Assembly (NCBI GenBank): GCA_024998815.1
Contig: JACEUQ010000002.1
Coordinates: 194,501-258,500 of the forward strand
DNA length: 64,000 nt
Direction: 5' to 3'
Origin: Opitutus sp.
Lineage (GTDB): Bacteria > Verrucomicrobiota > Verrucomicrobiia > Opitutales > Opitutaceae
Both the position numbers and the translations under genes were made by a program. Numbering within the stretch: the first letter of the stretch is position 1; every line of letters starts with the position of its first letter. Below are positions 20,134-28,827 of the stretch, in pieces. Under the pieces are notes generated by a model. It saw only the letters and a program-made list of their open reading frames with translations, made no database searches and was not told where the DNA came from.

Positions 20134-20913
20134 ATGAACAAAAAAACTACCCTCGTCCGCGCCTTGCTTTTCGCAGGCATCGCAACCTCAGCTTCGGCCA
20201 TGGTTCTCACAAATCCTCTACGCGTCGGGGGCCAAAAAGCGATCGACCCCAAGGGCGTCATCGCGAAGGAACTCGTGCCCGCGAATGCCGTGAGCAAGGA
20301 GGAAATTATCGCCCTTCCCTCATTCCGCTCGGTCCAGGTTTTTGGTGCGTCTGGAACGTTCTTTGAACCGAAACAGAATATCATCAACTTTACTGGCACG
20401 AATGACATGGTCCCCGATGTCGAACTGACATTCGGAGGGTATGATCCCACCCCGCAGAGCGGCGCGGCGATATTTAATGCGAATTATACGAGCTCTGACG
20501 GCATAGCGATCCGCCTCGAGGCCACGGGGAGCGCGGTGCCCAAATCCAAATCGATGAATGCGGTTCTGAAATTCGGGGACTATAATACAGACTCCAATAC
20601 TTTCACTCCAGCCTCCGTTGTCTCAGGCAAAGCTCCCGTCGCCGTGGCCTTCACATTGACCGGTCTGGGCAACCGCACCTACATGCTCGATTCCATCGTT
20701 GTCGTTTTCAAAGACACAGAAGGAAATGTTTTAGAGACCCAGGCACTGACCGGTCTCACTATTCCGAACGACGCCAAGCCGCGCGCTGCCTACTTTGCCT
20801 TCAAAAGCACGGGGGCCCGTATCGGCAGTGTCTTGATCACGGCAACAACACAGGAAATCAAATACTCGGCAACTCCTCTGCTGGGCCTCGATGATCTGGG
20901 ATTCGCACGCTGA
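20134..20913 (+). CDS. Secreted protein, paralogue of the PEP-CTERM protein but without the anchor
   Basis: 259 residues with a signal peptide (basic MNKK, hydrophobic core, ATSASA). The mature part is homologous to the proteins at 23561-24361 and 10635-11489: shared landmarks are AIDPKG, FRSVQVFGASG, DMVPDVELTF, AFTLTGLGNR and SATPLLGLDDLGF. The domain ends at the chain terminus; there is no PEP-CTERM tail, so the protein is probably released or held by other contacts. It follows the GRE activase by 105 bases and precedes the GH16-like gene by 25 bases, so it may be in the same transcript. Function unknown. Confidence 0.75.
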   Translation: MNKKTTLVRALLFAGIATSASAMVLTNPLRVGGQKAIDPKGVIAKELVPANAVSKEEIIALPSFRSVQVFGASGTFFEPKQNIINFTGTNDMVPDVELTFGGYDPTPQSGAAIFNANYTSSDGIAIRLEATGSAVPKSKSMNAVLKFGDYNTDSNTFTPASVVSGKAPVAVAFTLTGLGNRTYMLDSIVVVFKDTEGNVLETQALTGLTIPNDAKPRAAYFAFKSTGARIGSVLITATTQEIKYSATPLLGLDDLGFAR

Positions 20914-20938
20914 AAACATGCCGCCCGTCTCGACCTTA

Positions 20939-22777
20939 ATGAAAACCATTCTTCTGGCCGCGCTTTGGACCATCTGCTTCTTTTCAACGTCCCGGGGGTT
21001 TGCGCAGGAACCCCCGTCGGCCGTGGTGCCGGAAGAACCGGCGGAAGCGGCGTTTGTTTTATCACGCCGTGAGGAGGCGCCAGCCTTTCCCGCGAGCCAG
21101 AAACGCACCCTCAAACCCGGCTTTAGCAGCGTGGGCACGTGGACCGCGTCCGGCACATTCAAAACCCCGCTTGGCAATTCGCGCTGGAGCAACCAAGCGG
21201 GCATCGCCCGATGGAATCCCTTGCTGACCACCCCGGGCCTCTACCGCGTGTCGGCCTACAAGATCGTCAGTGGTAAAAAAGACGATCCCGAGATTGCTTT
21301 CACGATCAACCACTCCGGCAAGAAATCATCCGCTTCGCTGGACTCGACGCAGGGTGCCAGCGAATGGGTTGTTCTCGGAGAATACGACTTCTCGGCCGAC
21401 CGGGATGAATTCGTCGAGTATGTGCCCTCCGGCAGCGCGCAGGGAAACATCTACACCCGCATTTCCGATGTGCGCTTCGACAGGATCGATGCCTCGGGAA
21501 AAATTGAGGACTCGTTGATCGTCACGGTGGAACCCTGGTTGCCGCGTTATCTGAATGTGGCAGGCATCAAGGAACATCCTGCTCGCCAGGAGATCACCAC
21601 CCTGGTGCGCAAGGGATTTGCCACGCTTCTGCCGGATGGCACATTCGCGCCGGATGAGCCGATCAGCTCCAGCGATTTCCTCGCATGGGCGATGGCCACA
21701 GCGTCTGACGAGAAGCCAAGCACTCAAGACAAAACGCTCGCCAAGGCCAAGGAACTGGGAATTCCACAGGCCGAGGAGTTACTGAAAAGCAATGGCATCA
21801 CCGGCAAACAGGCCGCCAAACTTCTGGCGCAAATCGCGCAGGCCAAGGGCCGGTCATTGGCGGCACGTCACGGCGCGCCTGCGACTGCCTCCGAGGTTGA
21901 GATATGCGAGTCAATAGGCATCCTACCAAAAGCCCCTCCGCAGAATCAGGGCTTTTGGAGCCGCTTGAAAATGCGTCTGGGATTCGTCGGCGAGGCTGCC
22001 GAAAAGAATCTCACCCGCGCCGAGGCGGCGGTCGCGCTGCGCCGGTTCCTCCATCTTGTGCTGGCACCCAATCCCCCGCCCGGTGGCGATTGGCAATTGG
22101 TGTTTGAGGATCGCTTCGACAAGCCTGCGGTGGACGAATCGGTCTGGACGATCGACAACTCCGTGCGCGTGCCCAACCGCCTCGGCCGCTGGCGGGAAAA
22201 TGTGGAGGTCAAGGACGGTCATATTCGCCTGCTCAACAAGGTGGAATCCCGCAATGGCTGCGTCTGGTCGAGCGGCAACCTCCAGACGAAAGGCGAATGG
22301 CAATACGGTTACTTCGAGGCCTCGTATCGCTACGCCCGCGCTGTCGGCATCAACAATGCCTTCTGGGGTTTTTCCAAAAACAGTGACAACCCCCAGGTGG
22401 AGCTCAATCCCAACGAAGGATGGTATCCAGACATCATCAACGCGCACTTTTACATCCACCACAAGAAGGATAGAAAAGTCACGCACCTCACCAATGGCAC
22501 TGCGGACGGAACGCTCCTCGGTTACCGCGCAGGGGAGAATCTGGCCGATGACTTCCATGTGTATGGCATGGAGTGGAACGAGAAGGAACTCATCTTCTAC
22601 TTTGACGGGCGCGAGATTCGCCGCCTGCCCAACATCGACTGCCACCGCCCGATCGCGGTCTGGTTTTCCACCTACATCGGCGACTGGTGCGGCGGCAAGG
22701 CCACCCGCGCGGTGGACGGCACGGCCATGGAGGTCGATTGGGTGCGGGTCTGGCAGAAAAAACCGGAACGCCGTTAA
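20939..22777 (+). CDS. Secreted multidomain protein with C-terminal GH16-like domain; altered catalytic motif
   Basis: About 612 residues from ATG 20939, where a signal peptide begins (MKTILLAALW to GFAQ). Residues 30-185 look like a galactose-binding-type beta-sandwich, about 210-250 resemble an S-layer-homology repeat, and about 375-605 are GH16-like (WQLVFEDRFD at the start, AMEVDWVRVWQKKP at the end). The GH16 active-site motif E-x-D-x-x-E is here E488-L-N490-P-N-E493: both glutamates remain but the central aspartate is asparagine. That may lower activity or mean a binding role. Substrate would be a beta-linked polysaccharide. The gene is last in the GRE cluster. Confidence 0.75.
   Translation: MKTILLAALWTICFFSTSRGFAQEPPSAVVPEEPAEAAFVLSRREEAPAFPASQKRTLKPGFSSVGTWTASGTFKTPLGNSRWSNQAGIARWNPLLTTPGLYRVSAYKIVSGKKDDPEIAFTINHSGKKSSASLDSTQGASEWVVLGEYDFSADRDEFVEYVPSGSAQGNIYTRISDVRFDRIDASGKIEDSLIVTVEPWLPRYLNVAGIKEHPARQEITTLVRKGFATLLPDGTFAPDEPISSSDFLAWAMATASDEKPSTQDKTLAKAKELGIPQAEELLKSNGITGKQAAKLLAQIAQAKGRSLAARHGAPATASEVEICESIGILPKAPPQNQGFWSRLKMRLGFVGEAAEKNLTRAEAAVALRRFLHLVLAPNPPPGGDWQLVFEDRFDKPAVDESVWTIDNSVRVPNRLGRWRENVEVKDGHIRLLNKVESRNGCVWSSGNLQTKGEWQYGYFEASYRYARAVGINNAFWGFSKNSDNPQVELNPNEGWYPDIINAHFYIHHKKDRKVTHLTNGTADGTLLGYRAGENLADDFHVYGMEWNEKELIFYFDGREIRRLPNIDCHRPIAVWFSTYIGDWCGGKATRAVDGTAMEVDWVRVWQKKPERR
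21926..21958. repeat. Perfect 10-bp inverted repeat inside the GH16-like gene
   Basis: CCAAAAGCCC and GGGCTTTTGG flank a 13-base loop, within codons of the linker before the GH16 domain. It has terminator-like shape but no T-run outside the stem. Probably incidental to the coding sequence. Confidence 0.5.
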
Positions 22778-22831
22778 AGGTAGGCGAAGGATTGTTAGAA
22801 TTCCCATTCTTACGGACTGGTGATTCACGAA

Positions 22832-23438
22832 ATGGTCACTATCACGGGAGGCGAGCCGATGGCGCACCCGAAATTCACCCTTTCGTTGCTGCGAAAATGC
22901 CGGGATGCGGGCAACCACACCGCCTTGGACTCCACAGGATTTCCAAGGCGGAAGCTTTGCGAAAGGACCCTGGCCGGAATGGCACTAAGTTAGGCACGAC
23001 CGCCCCAACGGGGCTCTCTACCACAGCCTAGGGCAACCCCTAGGAATCATGGGGTAAAGTGCACAAGCCCTGAAGGGGCGATTAAACCAGGAGCGACGAT
23101 AACACCCCTTAACTTAGCGCCATTCGACCCTGGCCGTCACTAACCTCTATCTGTTCGATTATACCCATTACATAGCTATTCGGGCCAGACGCAAAGACGC
23201 TAAGCCGGGAAGTATGAGTAACCCATTTCAAGTCAATGCTTTCTTTGCGCCTCTGCGACCGAAGGTCCTTCTGCGCTGCACGATGATTCCCGACCTCAAC
23301 GAACAGGACGAACCCCTAGTGGCCATCGCGGAGATGGAACGCCGTGATCCGTCTCTGGCCGTTATCGAGACCATTTCTTGGCATATGATGGGGAAATCGA
23401 AAAACGCTTGGCTCGAACGGCCAGTCGCTCGGGGTTGA
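22832..23438 (+). pseudogene. Decayed partial copy of the GRE activase
   Basis: Translation shows pieces that align in order with the activase at 19123-20028: VTITGGEPMAHPKFTLSLL, then the CRDAG region and a TLAVTNLYLFDY piece, then RCTMIPDLNEQDEP and AIAEMERRDPSLA, then a WHMMGKSK piece. The iron-sulphur N-terminus is absent. The copy is interrupted by a 149-bp MITE-like element (22977-23125) and by about 80 bases of a sequence of the type common in bacterial spacers (acgcaaagacgc and ctttgcgcctctgcg). Like the intact copy it is followed by a secreted-family gene, so both were duplicated as one unit. Confidence 0.85.
22977..23125. mobile_element. MITE-like element, 149 bp, with 11-bp target duplication
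   Basis: Ends are imperfect inverted repeats GAATGGCACTAAGTTAGG and, read from the other side, GAATGGCGCTAAGTTAAGG. The 11 bases GACCCTGGCCG occur immediately before (22966-22976) and after (23126-23136) and read as a single copy in the intact activase gene context. The interior has three short hairpins (GCCCC-AAC-GGGGC, CCTAGGG-CAA-CCCCTAGG, CCC-TGAA-GGG) and no ORF. It is therefore a non-autonomous element mobilised in trans. No second copy is in the window. Confidence 0.8.
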
Positions 23439-23509
23439 CAGCAACTTGCGAATCCGCAATTTTTGAGACGTTTCACATGAGGGAAATCTTGTAACCACGT
23501 TCAAGGATT

Positions 23510-23534
23510 TGATGTATTTCTAAATAATACATCA
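23510..23534. promoter_or_regulatory. Palindrome upstream of a secreted-family gene
   Basis: TGATGTATT and AATACATCA are perfect 9-bp arms around a 7-base AT-rich centre, 27 bases before the ATG at 23561. There is no T-run, so an operator or an mRNA leader hairpin is more likely than a terminator. It is absent upstream of the paralogue at 20134. Confidence 0.4.
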
Positions 23535-23560
23535 GGGAGATTTTTGGAATCTCCAACATT

Positions 23561-24361
23561 ATGAAATCTAAATTTACAGGTCTTTACACTTTTTTTTTAG
23601 CAGGGATGACGGCTTCGGCTTCAGTTGTGGTTCTAACAAATCCTAAACCGATCGAAGGCATCAACGCGATCGATCCCAAGGGGCTTATCGTGCAGGAACT
23701 TGTGCCCAATAATGCCGTGAGCAAGGCGGAAATCATCGCCCTTCCGACATTCCGCTCGGTCCAGGTTTTTGGTGCGTCCGGAGAATTCTTTATGTCGCGA
23801 CGGAATATCATCAGCTTTACTCAGGGGAATGACATGGTTCCCGATGTCGAGCTCACCTTTGAAGGATCGGATACCTCCCCGGCGAACGGCGCAGCGATAT
23901 TCAATTCGAATTTCACAAGTTCGGACGGCGTAGCGATCCGCCTAGAGGCCACGAACAGCGATATACCCAAATCCAAGTCGATGACTGCGGTTCTGAAGTT
24001 TGGAAACTACGACACAAAATCCAAAACTTTTACTCCCGCTGGCAAATCCTCAGGGCTAGGAGCGACCGCAGTGGCCTTCACATTGACCGGCTTAGGCAAT
24101 CGTAACTACATGTTAGATTCGATAGTTGTAAAATTCAAGGACTGGAATGGGTTAATTTTAGAGACCCAGTCGCTGACAAAACTTAACATTCCGAACGACG
24201 CTAAGTCGCGCTCCGCATACTTTGCTTACAAGAGCACCCAGAAGCTCATCGTAATAGTCGATATCAAATTGACCACAAAGGACATGGTATATGCTGCCAC
24301 GCCATTGCTTGGCCTCGATGATCTGGGCTTCGCTTTTTTAAAACCACCTCTGCACCATTGA
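23561..24361 (+). CDS. Secreted protein, third member of the PEP-CTERM-related family, no anchor
   Basis: 266 residues with a signal peptide (MKSKFTGLYTFFLAGMTASAS). Very similar along its length to the protein at 20134-20913 (INAIDPKG, FRSVQVFGASG, DMVPDVELTF, AFTLTGLGNRNYMLDSI, LLGLDDLGFA). The last eight residues after GFA are unrelated and probably come from readthrough into the sequence beyond a duplication endpoint. It has no PEP-CTERM tail. It follows the decayed activase copy just as its paralogue follows the intact activase. A palindrome at 23510-23534 may regulate it. Function unknown. Confidence 0.75.
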   Translation: MKSKFTGLYTFFLAGMTASASVVVLTNPKPIEGINAIDPKGLIVQELVPNNAVSKAEIIALPTFRSVQVFGASGEFFMSRRNIISFTQGNDMVPDVELTFEGSDTSPANGAAIFNSNFTSSDGVAIRLEATNSDIPKSKSMTAVLKFGNYDTKSKTFTPAGKSSGLGATAVAFTLTGLGNRNYMLDSIVVKFKDWNGLILETQSLTKLNIPNDAKSRSAYFAYKSTQKLIVIVDIKLTTKDMVYAATPLLGLDDLGFAFLKPPLHH

Positions 24362-24458
24362 CGGCATCAAGCCTTGCGGTGAAACCGAGCGCACCGACTC
24401 CTTCGGCCCGGTGACGATCGTCAGCGCCAACGAACTCCCACCGGGGACTTTCAGCTAA
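24342..24458 (+). pseudogene. C-terminal remnant of an unidentified gene
   Basis: A frame open from 24342 to TAA 24456-24458, with no start codon of its own, reads GIKPCGETERTD and then FGPVTIVSANELPPGTFS, which looks like a genuine protein end. It lies directly upstream of the Verru_Chthon cassette gene, so it may be the end of another cassette member cut off by the upstream duplication. Assignment is a guess. Confidence 0.3.
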
Positions 24459-24480
24459 AAGCGTTTTCTTACCCCTACCC

Positions 24481-27400
24481 ATGCTTCGTCCTACCCACAT
24501 GCAGTACCCCCAAAGCCTAAGTTCGCGTCGGGGATTCGCGCTGCTCATAACTATTGAGCTGATAGCGCTACTCGTGATACTCGTACTAGGTATGGCCTCC
24601 TTTGTCCGCGTCGAGGTCCAACTCGCCGCCAACACCCAGCAAGTCGAAGTCGCGCGCCAAAACGCCCTCTTCGCCCTCAACCTCGCCCTCGGAGAACTCC
24701 AGCGCACCGCCGGACCCGATCAGCGTACCACCGCCCCGGCCGCCCGCCTTGACACCAACCCCGCCACTCCCCCCATCGAAGGCGTATTCAGTGCGAATTG
24801 GACGGGCGTCTGGGGTCGCACTGCACCCAGCGCGACTAATTTCAACGCCCCTTCCACCATCACCCAGCCGCGATTACTTCAGTGGTTAGTCAGTGGAAAT
24901 ACCTCCAAAAGTCCGCTCATCGCCTCAGTCGCCACAGCCGACTTCGGACGCATCACTACGCCGTCGGTGGATGCCACCCCGGACTTTCAACCCACCCAGG
25001 CCATCACCGGGCTCGACTCGTCTACCACCGCCCTCAGCTCCCTCCATTCCACCGCCGGCACGAGAATTAACAACCAACCCGCCGCGCTGCTCGTAGGCCC
25101 CAAAACCACGGACTTTTCCTCCACCTCTGCAGCTCAAGCCAATGCCGTTGTGGCGCCTTTGGTCCCCATCACTGCCCCCGCCGGCTCCGTACCCGGCCTA
25201 GATCCCGCCGCTCCCCCCCCCATCATCGGTCGTTTCGCCTGGTGGGTAGGCGACGAAGCCGTCAAAGCTCGCATCAACCTCGTGGATGAATACAACGCTG
25301 CCACGGTCGGCTCGTTGCAGGACCGGCTGCGCGCCCAAACCGCCCAACGCGTTGGCATCGAACTTGTCGATGACGACACCGATCCGCTCAACGCCTCGCT
25401 CATGCCCTCGGTTTATCCAACCAACGCTGGCGACCTCAGCAAAGTTCTCGAACTTAACCAGTTTCCCTTCTCCAGTGCAGATCCCGTCGCACAGTCCACG
25501 CTCTCCGGCGTGCGCAAACTGCGCTTTCACGATCTTACCACTACCAGCACCGGCGTGCTGGCCGACACCCTGCGCGGTGGCCTGCGCAAGGATCTTACTG
25601 CTGCCTTCGCCGGCCCTGCCCTGCCAGTCGCCTTGACCGGTACCGGTGCGCCCGTCTTCACCGCTGCTGATGCCGGCGCGGCGGCTGGCAAACCCGACGG
25701 CCCCACTTGGGATTCAATTCGCGACTATTACCGCCTCAACCCAAGCGGCAGTGCCACCTTCCCCGTGCAGACCAGCACCCCGACCACCGCCGGTGTAGCC
25801 CCGATTATGGTCGGCGCCCAAATCGCCGTCTCCGCAGGCGTGGCCCCCGTCGGTGGCGTGCCGCGCATCCACTACCATATCGTGCCCTCGGTTGCGCTCT
25901 GGAACCCTTACAATGTCACCCTCGCCGCCAGTGTTTATTCTTTCAATGTAACCCCAGGTTCCGGTTGTTTTTTGGTCCTCCAAGTCAACCAAGGTGGCAC
26001 CCTCACCCCCGCCAACACCAATGCTGCATCCACCGACGGATTCATCATTTTCCAACCCGGTGGTGCGATTCTCAACTTCACCCTTCAGTCTCGAGCGCTC
26101 GCCCCCGGTGAAACCGTTGTTTATTCGCTGGCTGCCAACCAATCACTGAGCAGCAATCGAACCCCCGGAGTTGGCTTCACCCTCACACCCGATGTAATCA
26201 ACCCCTACTTCGCGGCTACCTATATCGACCCCAAGGTCACCGTGCCGGCTGGCACCCTGACCAACCTGCGTCTCACGGTTTATGGCAACGGAGGCCTCGG
26301 GGTTGATCCTAGCGGTTCGGCCGTGGGGCTAATGAAACTAGGTATGAGAAAAGATAGTTCAGCCGGCTCTGTGCTGGGCCGCTCGCAAGGCCTGCGAGGA
26401 CGCGTAAGTATGGCCAGTACATTTACCCTGCCAGACCATGGCGGCAGTGTGAGTGGCGCCCCGCAGTTTGGCTGGAAATACGCCCTGCGGATGGGTGACC
26501 AGTCGGGCACCACCATCATCCGTTCACGCTGGCTAGCCGATCTAAATCCACGCTCACCCCGTTCTAGTACTTCGCCGTCGGACATCACGGTGAGTGGCGA
26601 CTGGCATAACAACCCCAGCTTCCATTCGTGGATACCCTCGTTGGTGAACCCCTTTGCTTTCGGACTCACACCGGTCGCGTCCGGCTGGCGGGTAAATGAC
26701 GTTGCACCGCAGAACGCTTGGTTGTTCACCATCCCGACCACCAGCGACGACTTTGCCGCCCGCATCACCTCCTTGGGCGAACTGCACTCCGCCCCTTGGT
26801 ATCGCAACGATCCCAATAACGCATTAGGCGGCTCCGACACCATCAGCAACTACCAGCCCGCCTTCCCCCTTGGCAACTCCCTCGCTCCCGCGAGGATTAG
26901 CGCTGCCACCATCAGTCGAACTTACACACCTGCACAGGCAGGGTCAGCACAGGACACCGTTTACGACCACTCCTTGCTGCTTAATCACGCACTCTGGGAC
27001 CGTTATTTTTTCAGCACAGTGAGCGCGACCACCCCGCCTGCCTTCCCCCTGCCCAATGGTCGTTTCTCCGCCTACTCCGCAGACGGTACTCCGCCAGCCA
27101 CTGCCGATCTGCGCGACTATGACCGCGCCGCCTCCCGACTCCTCGTTAAAGGCGCTTTCAACATCAACTCCACCTCCGTCGATGCCTGGGCCGCCTTACT
27201 CGGCAGCCTGCGCGATGTCCCCATTGCCGGTGCCACCCCCGTCGCCGGGCAGCGCACGCCCTATACCCGCTCGGCTACGCCGGCCACCGCCGTCTTCGAC
27301 CCATCCACCGACGATGCCTCCTCAATTACGGCCGTCGGCGGCTTCCGCGCCCTGACCGATGCCCAAATCCGCGATCTCTCCGAAAAAATAGTCGTCCAAG

Positions 27401-27990
27401 TAAAAACCCGTGGCCCCTTCCTGAGCCTTGCCCAGTTAATCAACCGCTCGCTGGTGACTGGCGATGTTCGCGGCCTCAAAGGTGCGCTCCAAGCCGCCAT
27501 CGACGCCTCCACGCTCAACGCCCGCCTCCTCCTGCCCGCCGGCATTGTGCAGCTCCCCCCATCTGCTCCGGCCAACCCCTACACCGATTTGCCGACGGGG
27601 TTTTCCGCTAGCGATCGCAAGTTTTTCCTTGGCCAATCAGGCGGCATCAATGACCGACAGTTTGGCTTCGGTGATACCGGGGCTGATACTACCGCCCATA
27701 GCACCCCCGGTTTTTTCACCCAGGCCGACCTCCTCCAATCCCTCGGAACCACCTTGCAGGCCCGCTCCGATACCTTCCGCATCCGCACCTATGGAGAAGT
27801 CGTCAACCCCGTCACCCAAACCACGACAGGCCGCGCCTGGTGCGAAGCCATCGTCCAGCGCCTCCCCGGCTACCTTAACCCCACCGCCGACGCCGCTTGG
27901 ACTTCCCCCCCCACCGACGTGACCAACCAGGTTTTTGGGCGTCGTTTTCAAGTCGTCTCTTTCCGCTGGCTTTCCCCGGAAGACATCTAA
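24481..27990 (+). CDS. Verru_Chthon cassette protein A
   Basis: 1169-residue protein with a prepilin-like N-terminus: RRGFALLITIELIALLVILVLG, a basic segment then a long hydrophobic helix (about residues 17-40), followed by the conserved stretch of small and charged residues (AANTQQVEVARQNALFALNLALGELQ). The size and layout match Verru_Chthon cassette protein A, so far known from Verrucomicrobia with large secreted-protein repertoires. The remainder is mostly beta-rich, with SGDWHNNPSF and a C-terminal RPY-like region with YGEVVNP near residue 1105. It probably resides in the envelope as part of a pseudopilin-like apparatus. The other cassette proteins (B-D) are not visible here apart from a possible remnant just upstream. 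Confidence 0.8.
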   Translation: MLRPTHMQYPQSLSSRRGFALLITIELIALLVILVLGMASFVRVEVQLAANTQQVEVARQNALFALNLALGELQRTAGPDQRTTAPAARLDTNPATPPIEGVFSANWTGVWGRTAPSATNFNAPSTITQPRLLQWLVSGNTSKSPLIASVATADFGRITTPSVDATPDFQPTQAITGLDSSTTALSSLHSTAGTRINNQPAALLVGPKTTDFSSTSAAQANAVVAPLVPITAPAGSVPGLDPAAPPPIIGRFAWWVGDEAVKARINLVDEYNAATVGSLQDRLRAQTAQRVGIELVDDDTDPLNASLMPSVYPTNAGDLSKVLELNQFPFSSADPVAQSTLSGVRKLRFHDLTTTSTGVLADTLRGGLRKDLTAAFAGPALPVALTGTGAPVFTAADAGAAAGKPDGPTWDSIRDYYRLNPSGSATFPVQTSTPTTAGVAPIMVGAQIAVSAGVAPVGGVPRIHYHIVPSVALWNPYNVTLAASVYSFNVTPGSGCFLVLQVNQGGTLTPANTNAASTDGFIIFQPGGAILNFTLQSRALAPGETVVYSLAANQSLSSNRTPGVGFTLTPDVINPYFAATYIDPKVTVPAGTLTNLRLTVYGNGGLGVDPSGSAVGLMKLGMRKDSSAGSVLGRSQGLRGRVSMASTFTLPDHGGSVSGAPQFGWKYALRMGDQSGTTIIRSRWLADLNPRSPRSSTSPSDITVSGDWHNNPSFHSWIPSLVNPFAFGLTPVASGWRVNDVAPQNAWLFTIPTTSDDFAARITSLGELHSAPWYRNDPNNALGGSDTISNYQPAFPLGNSLAPARISAATISRTYTPAQAGSAQDTVYDHSLLLNHALWDRYFFSTVSATTPPAFPLPNGRFSAYSADGTPPATADLRDYDRAASRLLVKGAFNINSTSVDAWAALLGSLRDVPIAGATPVAGQRTPYTRSATPATAVFDPSTDDASSITAVGGFRALTDAQIRDLSEKIVVQVKTRGPFLSLAQLINRSLVTGDVRGLKGALQAAIDASTLNARLLLPAGIVQLPPSAPANPYTDLPTGFSASDRKFFLGQSGGINDRQFGFGDTGADTTAHSTPGFFTQADLLQSLGTTLQARSDTFRIRTYGEVVNPVTQTTTGRAWCEAIVQRLPGYLNPTADAAWTSPPTDVTNQVFGRRFQVVSFRWLSPEDI

Positions 27991-28002
27991 AGCCCCCTCT
28001 CC

Positions 28003-28740
28003 ATGACTACCCCAAATTGTGTGCTAAGACTCTGCTTACTCTGCTTATTCGTGACCGGGCTCCTCGGCGCCACCGAGCCTCCATCCCGCACCATTGCCGT
28101 GACCGTGCGTTTCCTGCTCTGGTCCGAGCCCGTCGAGAGCACCGACACCCCGACCGACCTGGTTGCGCCGACCCTACCAATCTGGACCTTCCCTTCCGAG
28201 AAAAGCCGCTCGGTCAATGTCGAGCTGACTCCCGCCGTGGCCACAGCCCGCCAAAGTTACCTCGGTCCCGAACAACTCACCTTTTACCGCGAGACGCCCG
28301 CCGCCCGTAAGGGCGATTCGCCTCTACGCGAGCCGGTGGCTCGCACAACGCTTCCGCCTGACTGGTCCGCCGCGCTCTTCATAGTCACTCCCGCCCCCCC
28401 CGGTTCGACCCTGCCCTGGCGATTGTTTCCCGTGCGCGACGACGAGGAAAGCCTGCCATGGGAAAATCTCCGCATCCATAATCTAGGAAGCATACCAGTG
28501 TTTCTGCGCCTCGGCAGCCGCGAGATTACCTTATTGCCGGGCGAAGCCGTCCTATGGCCTTATTTACAGACTGCGATCGGTCAGCCTCTGCTACTCGCGG
28601 CTGAGATCGAAGATAAACCGAAACGCGTCTTCACCGGCTACTTGGCTACCCTGCCGGCCACCCGCAAACACGTTTTCCTCCGTCCCGCGCCCGGCACCCC
28701 CCACCTCTGGCGCACGGTCGAAATAGTCGAACTCCGGTAG
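28003..28740 (+). CDS. Exported protein of unknown function, next to Verru_Chthon protein A
   Basis: 245 residues with a clear signal peptide (CVLRLCLLCLFVTGLLGA). The mature part is proline-rich and beta-predicted, without a motif I recognise. It starts 12 bases after protein A, so the two are co-transcribed and probably act in the same envelope process. There is no lipoprotein box or C-terminal anchor. Confidence 0.65.
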   Translation: MTTPNCVLRLCLLCLFVTGLLGATEPPSRTIAVTVRFLLWSEPVESTDTPTDLVAPTLPIWTFPSEKSRSVNVELTPAVATARQSYLGPEQLTFYRETPAARKGDSPLREPVARTTLPPDWSAALFIVTPAPPGSTLPWRLFPVRDDEESLPWENLRIHNLGSIPVFLRLGSREITLLPGEAVLWPYLQTAIGQPLLLAAEIEDKPKRVFTGYLATLPATRKHVFLRPAPGTPHLWRTVEIVELR

Positions 28741-28755
28741 CCCCTCCTTTATAAG

Positions 28756-28827
28756 CCTAAATCCGGCATATGGCGGCCAAACAATCACCTGCGTGATTTT
28801 TGGCTAGTTTCTGCTGCCGGATTTAGG
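28756..28827. mobile_element. 72-bp internal-deletion derivative of the IS1380 element
   Basis: Begins CCTAAATCCGGCA and ends TGCCGGATTTAGG, the same terminal repeats as the IS1380 element at 53087-54827. Between them is the terminal ~57 bp of that IS's right end with only a few substitutions (contains CAAACAATCACC and GTGATTTTTGGC). So the transposase gene has been deleted and only the ends remain. No clear target duplication is visible. Confidence 0.75.

Noticed and set aside
23101-23300. CRISPR or direct-repeat array in the repeat-rich spacer
   Set aside because: The repeats are terminal inverted repeats and one duplicated target, not regularly spaced units.
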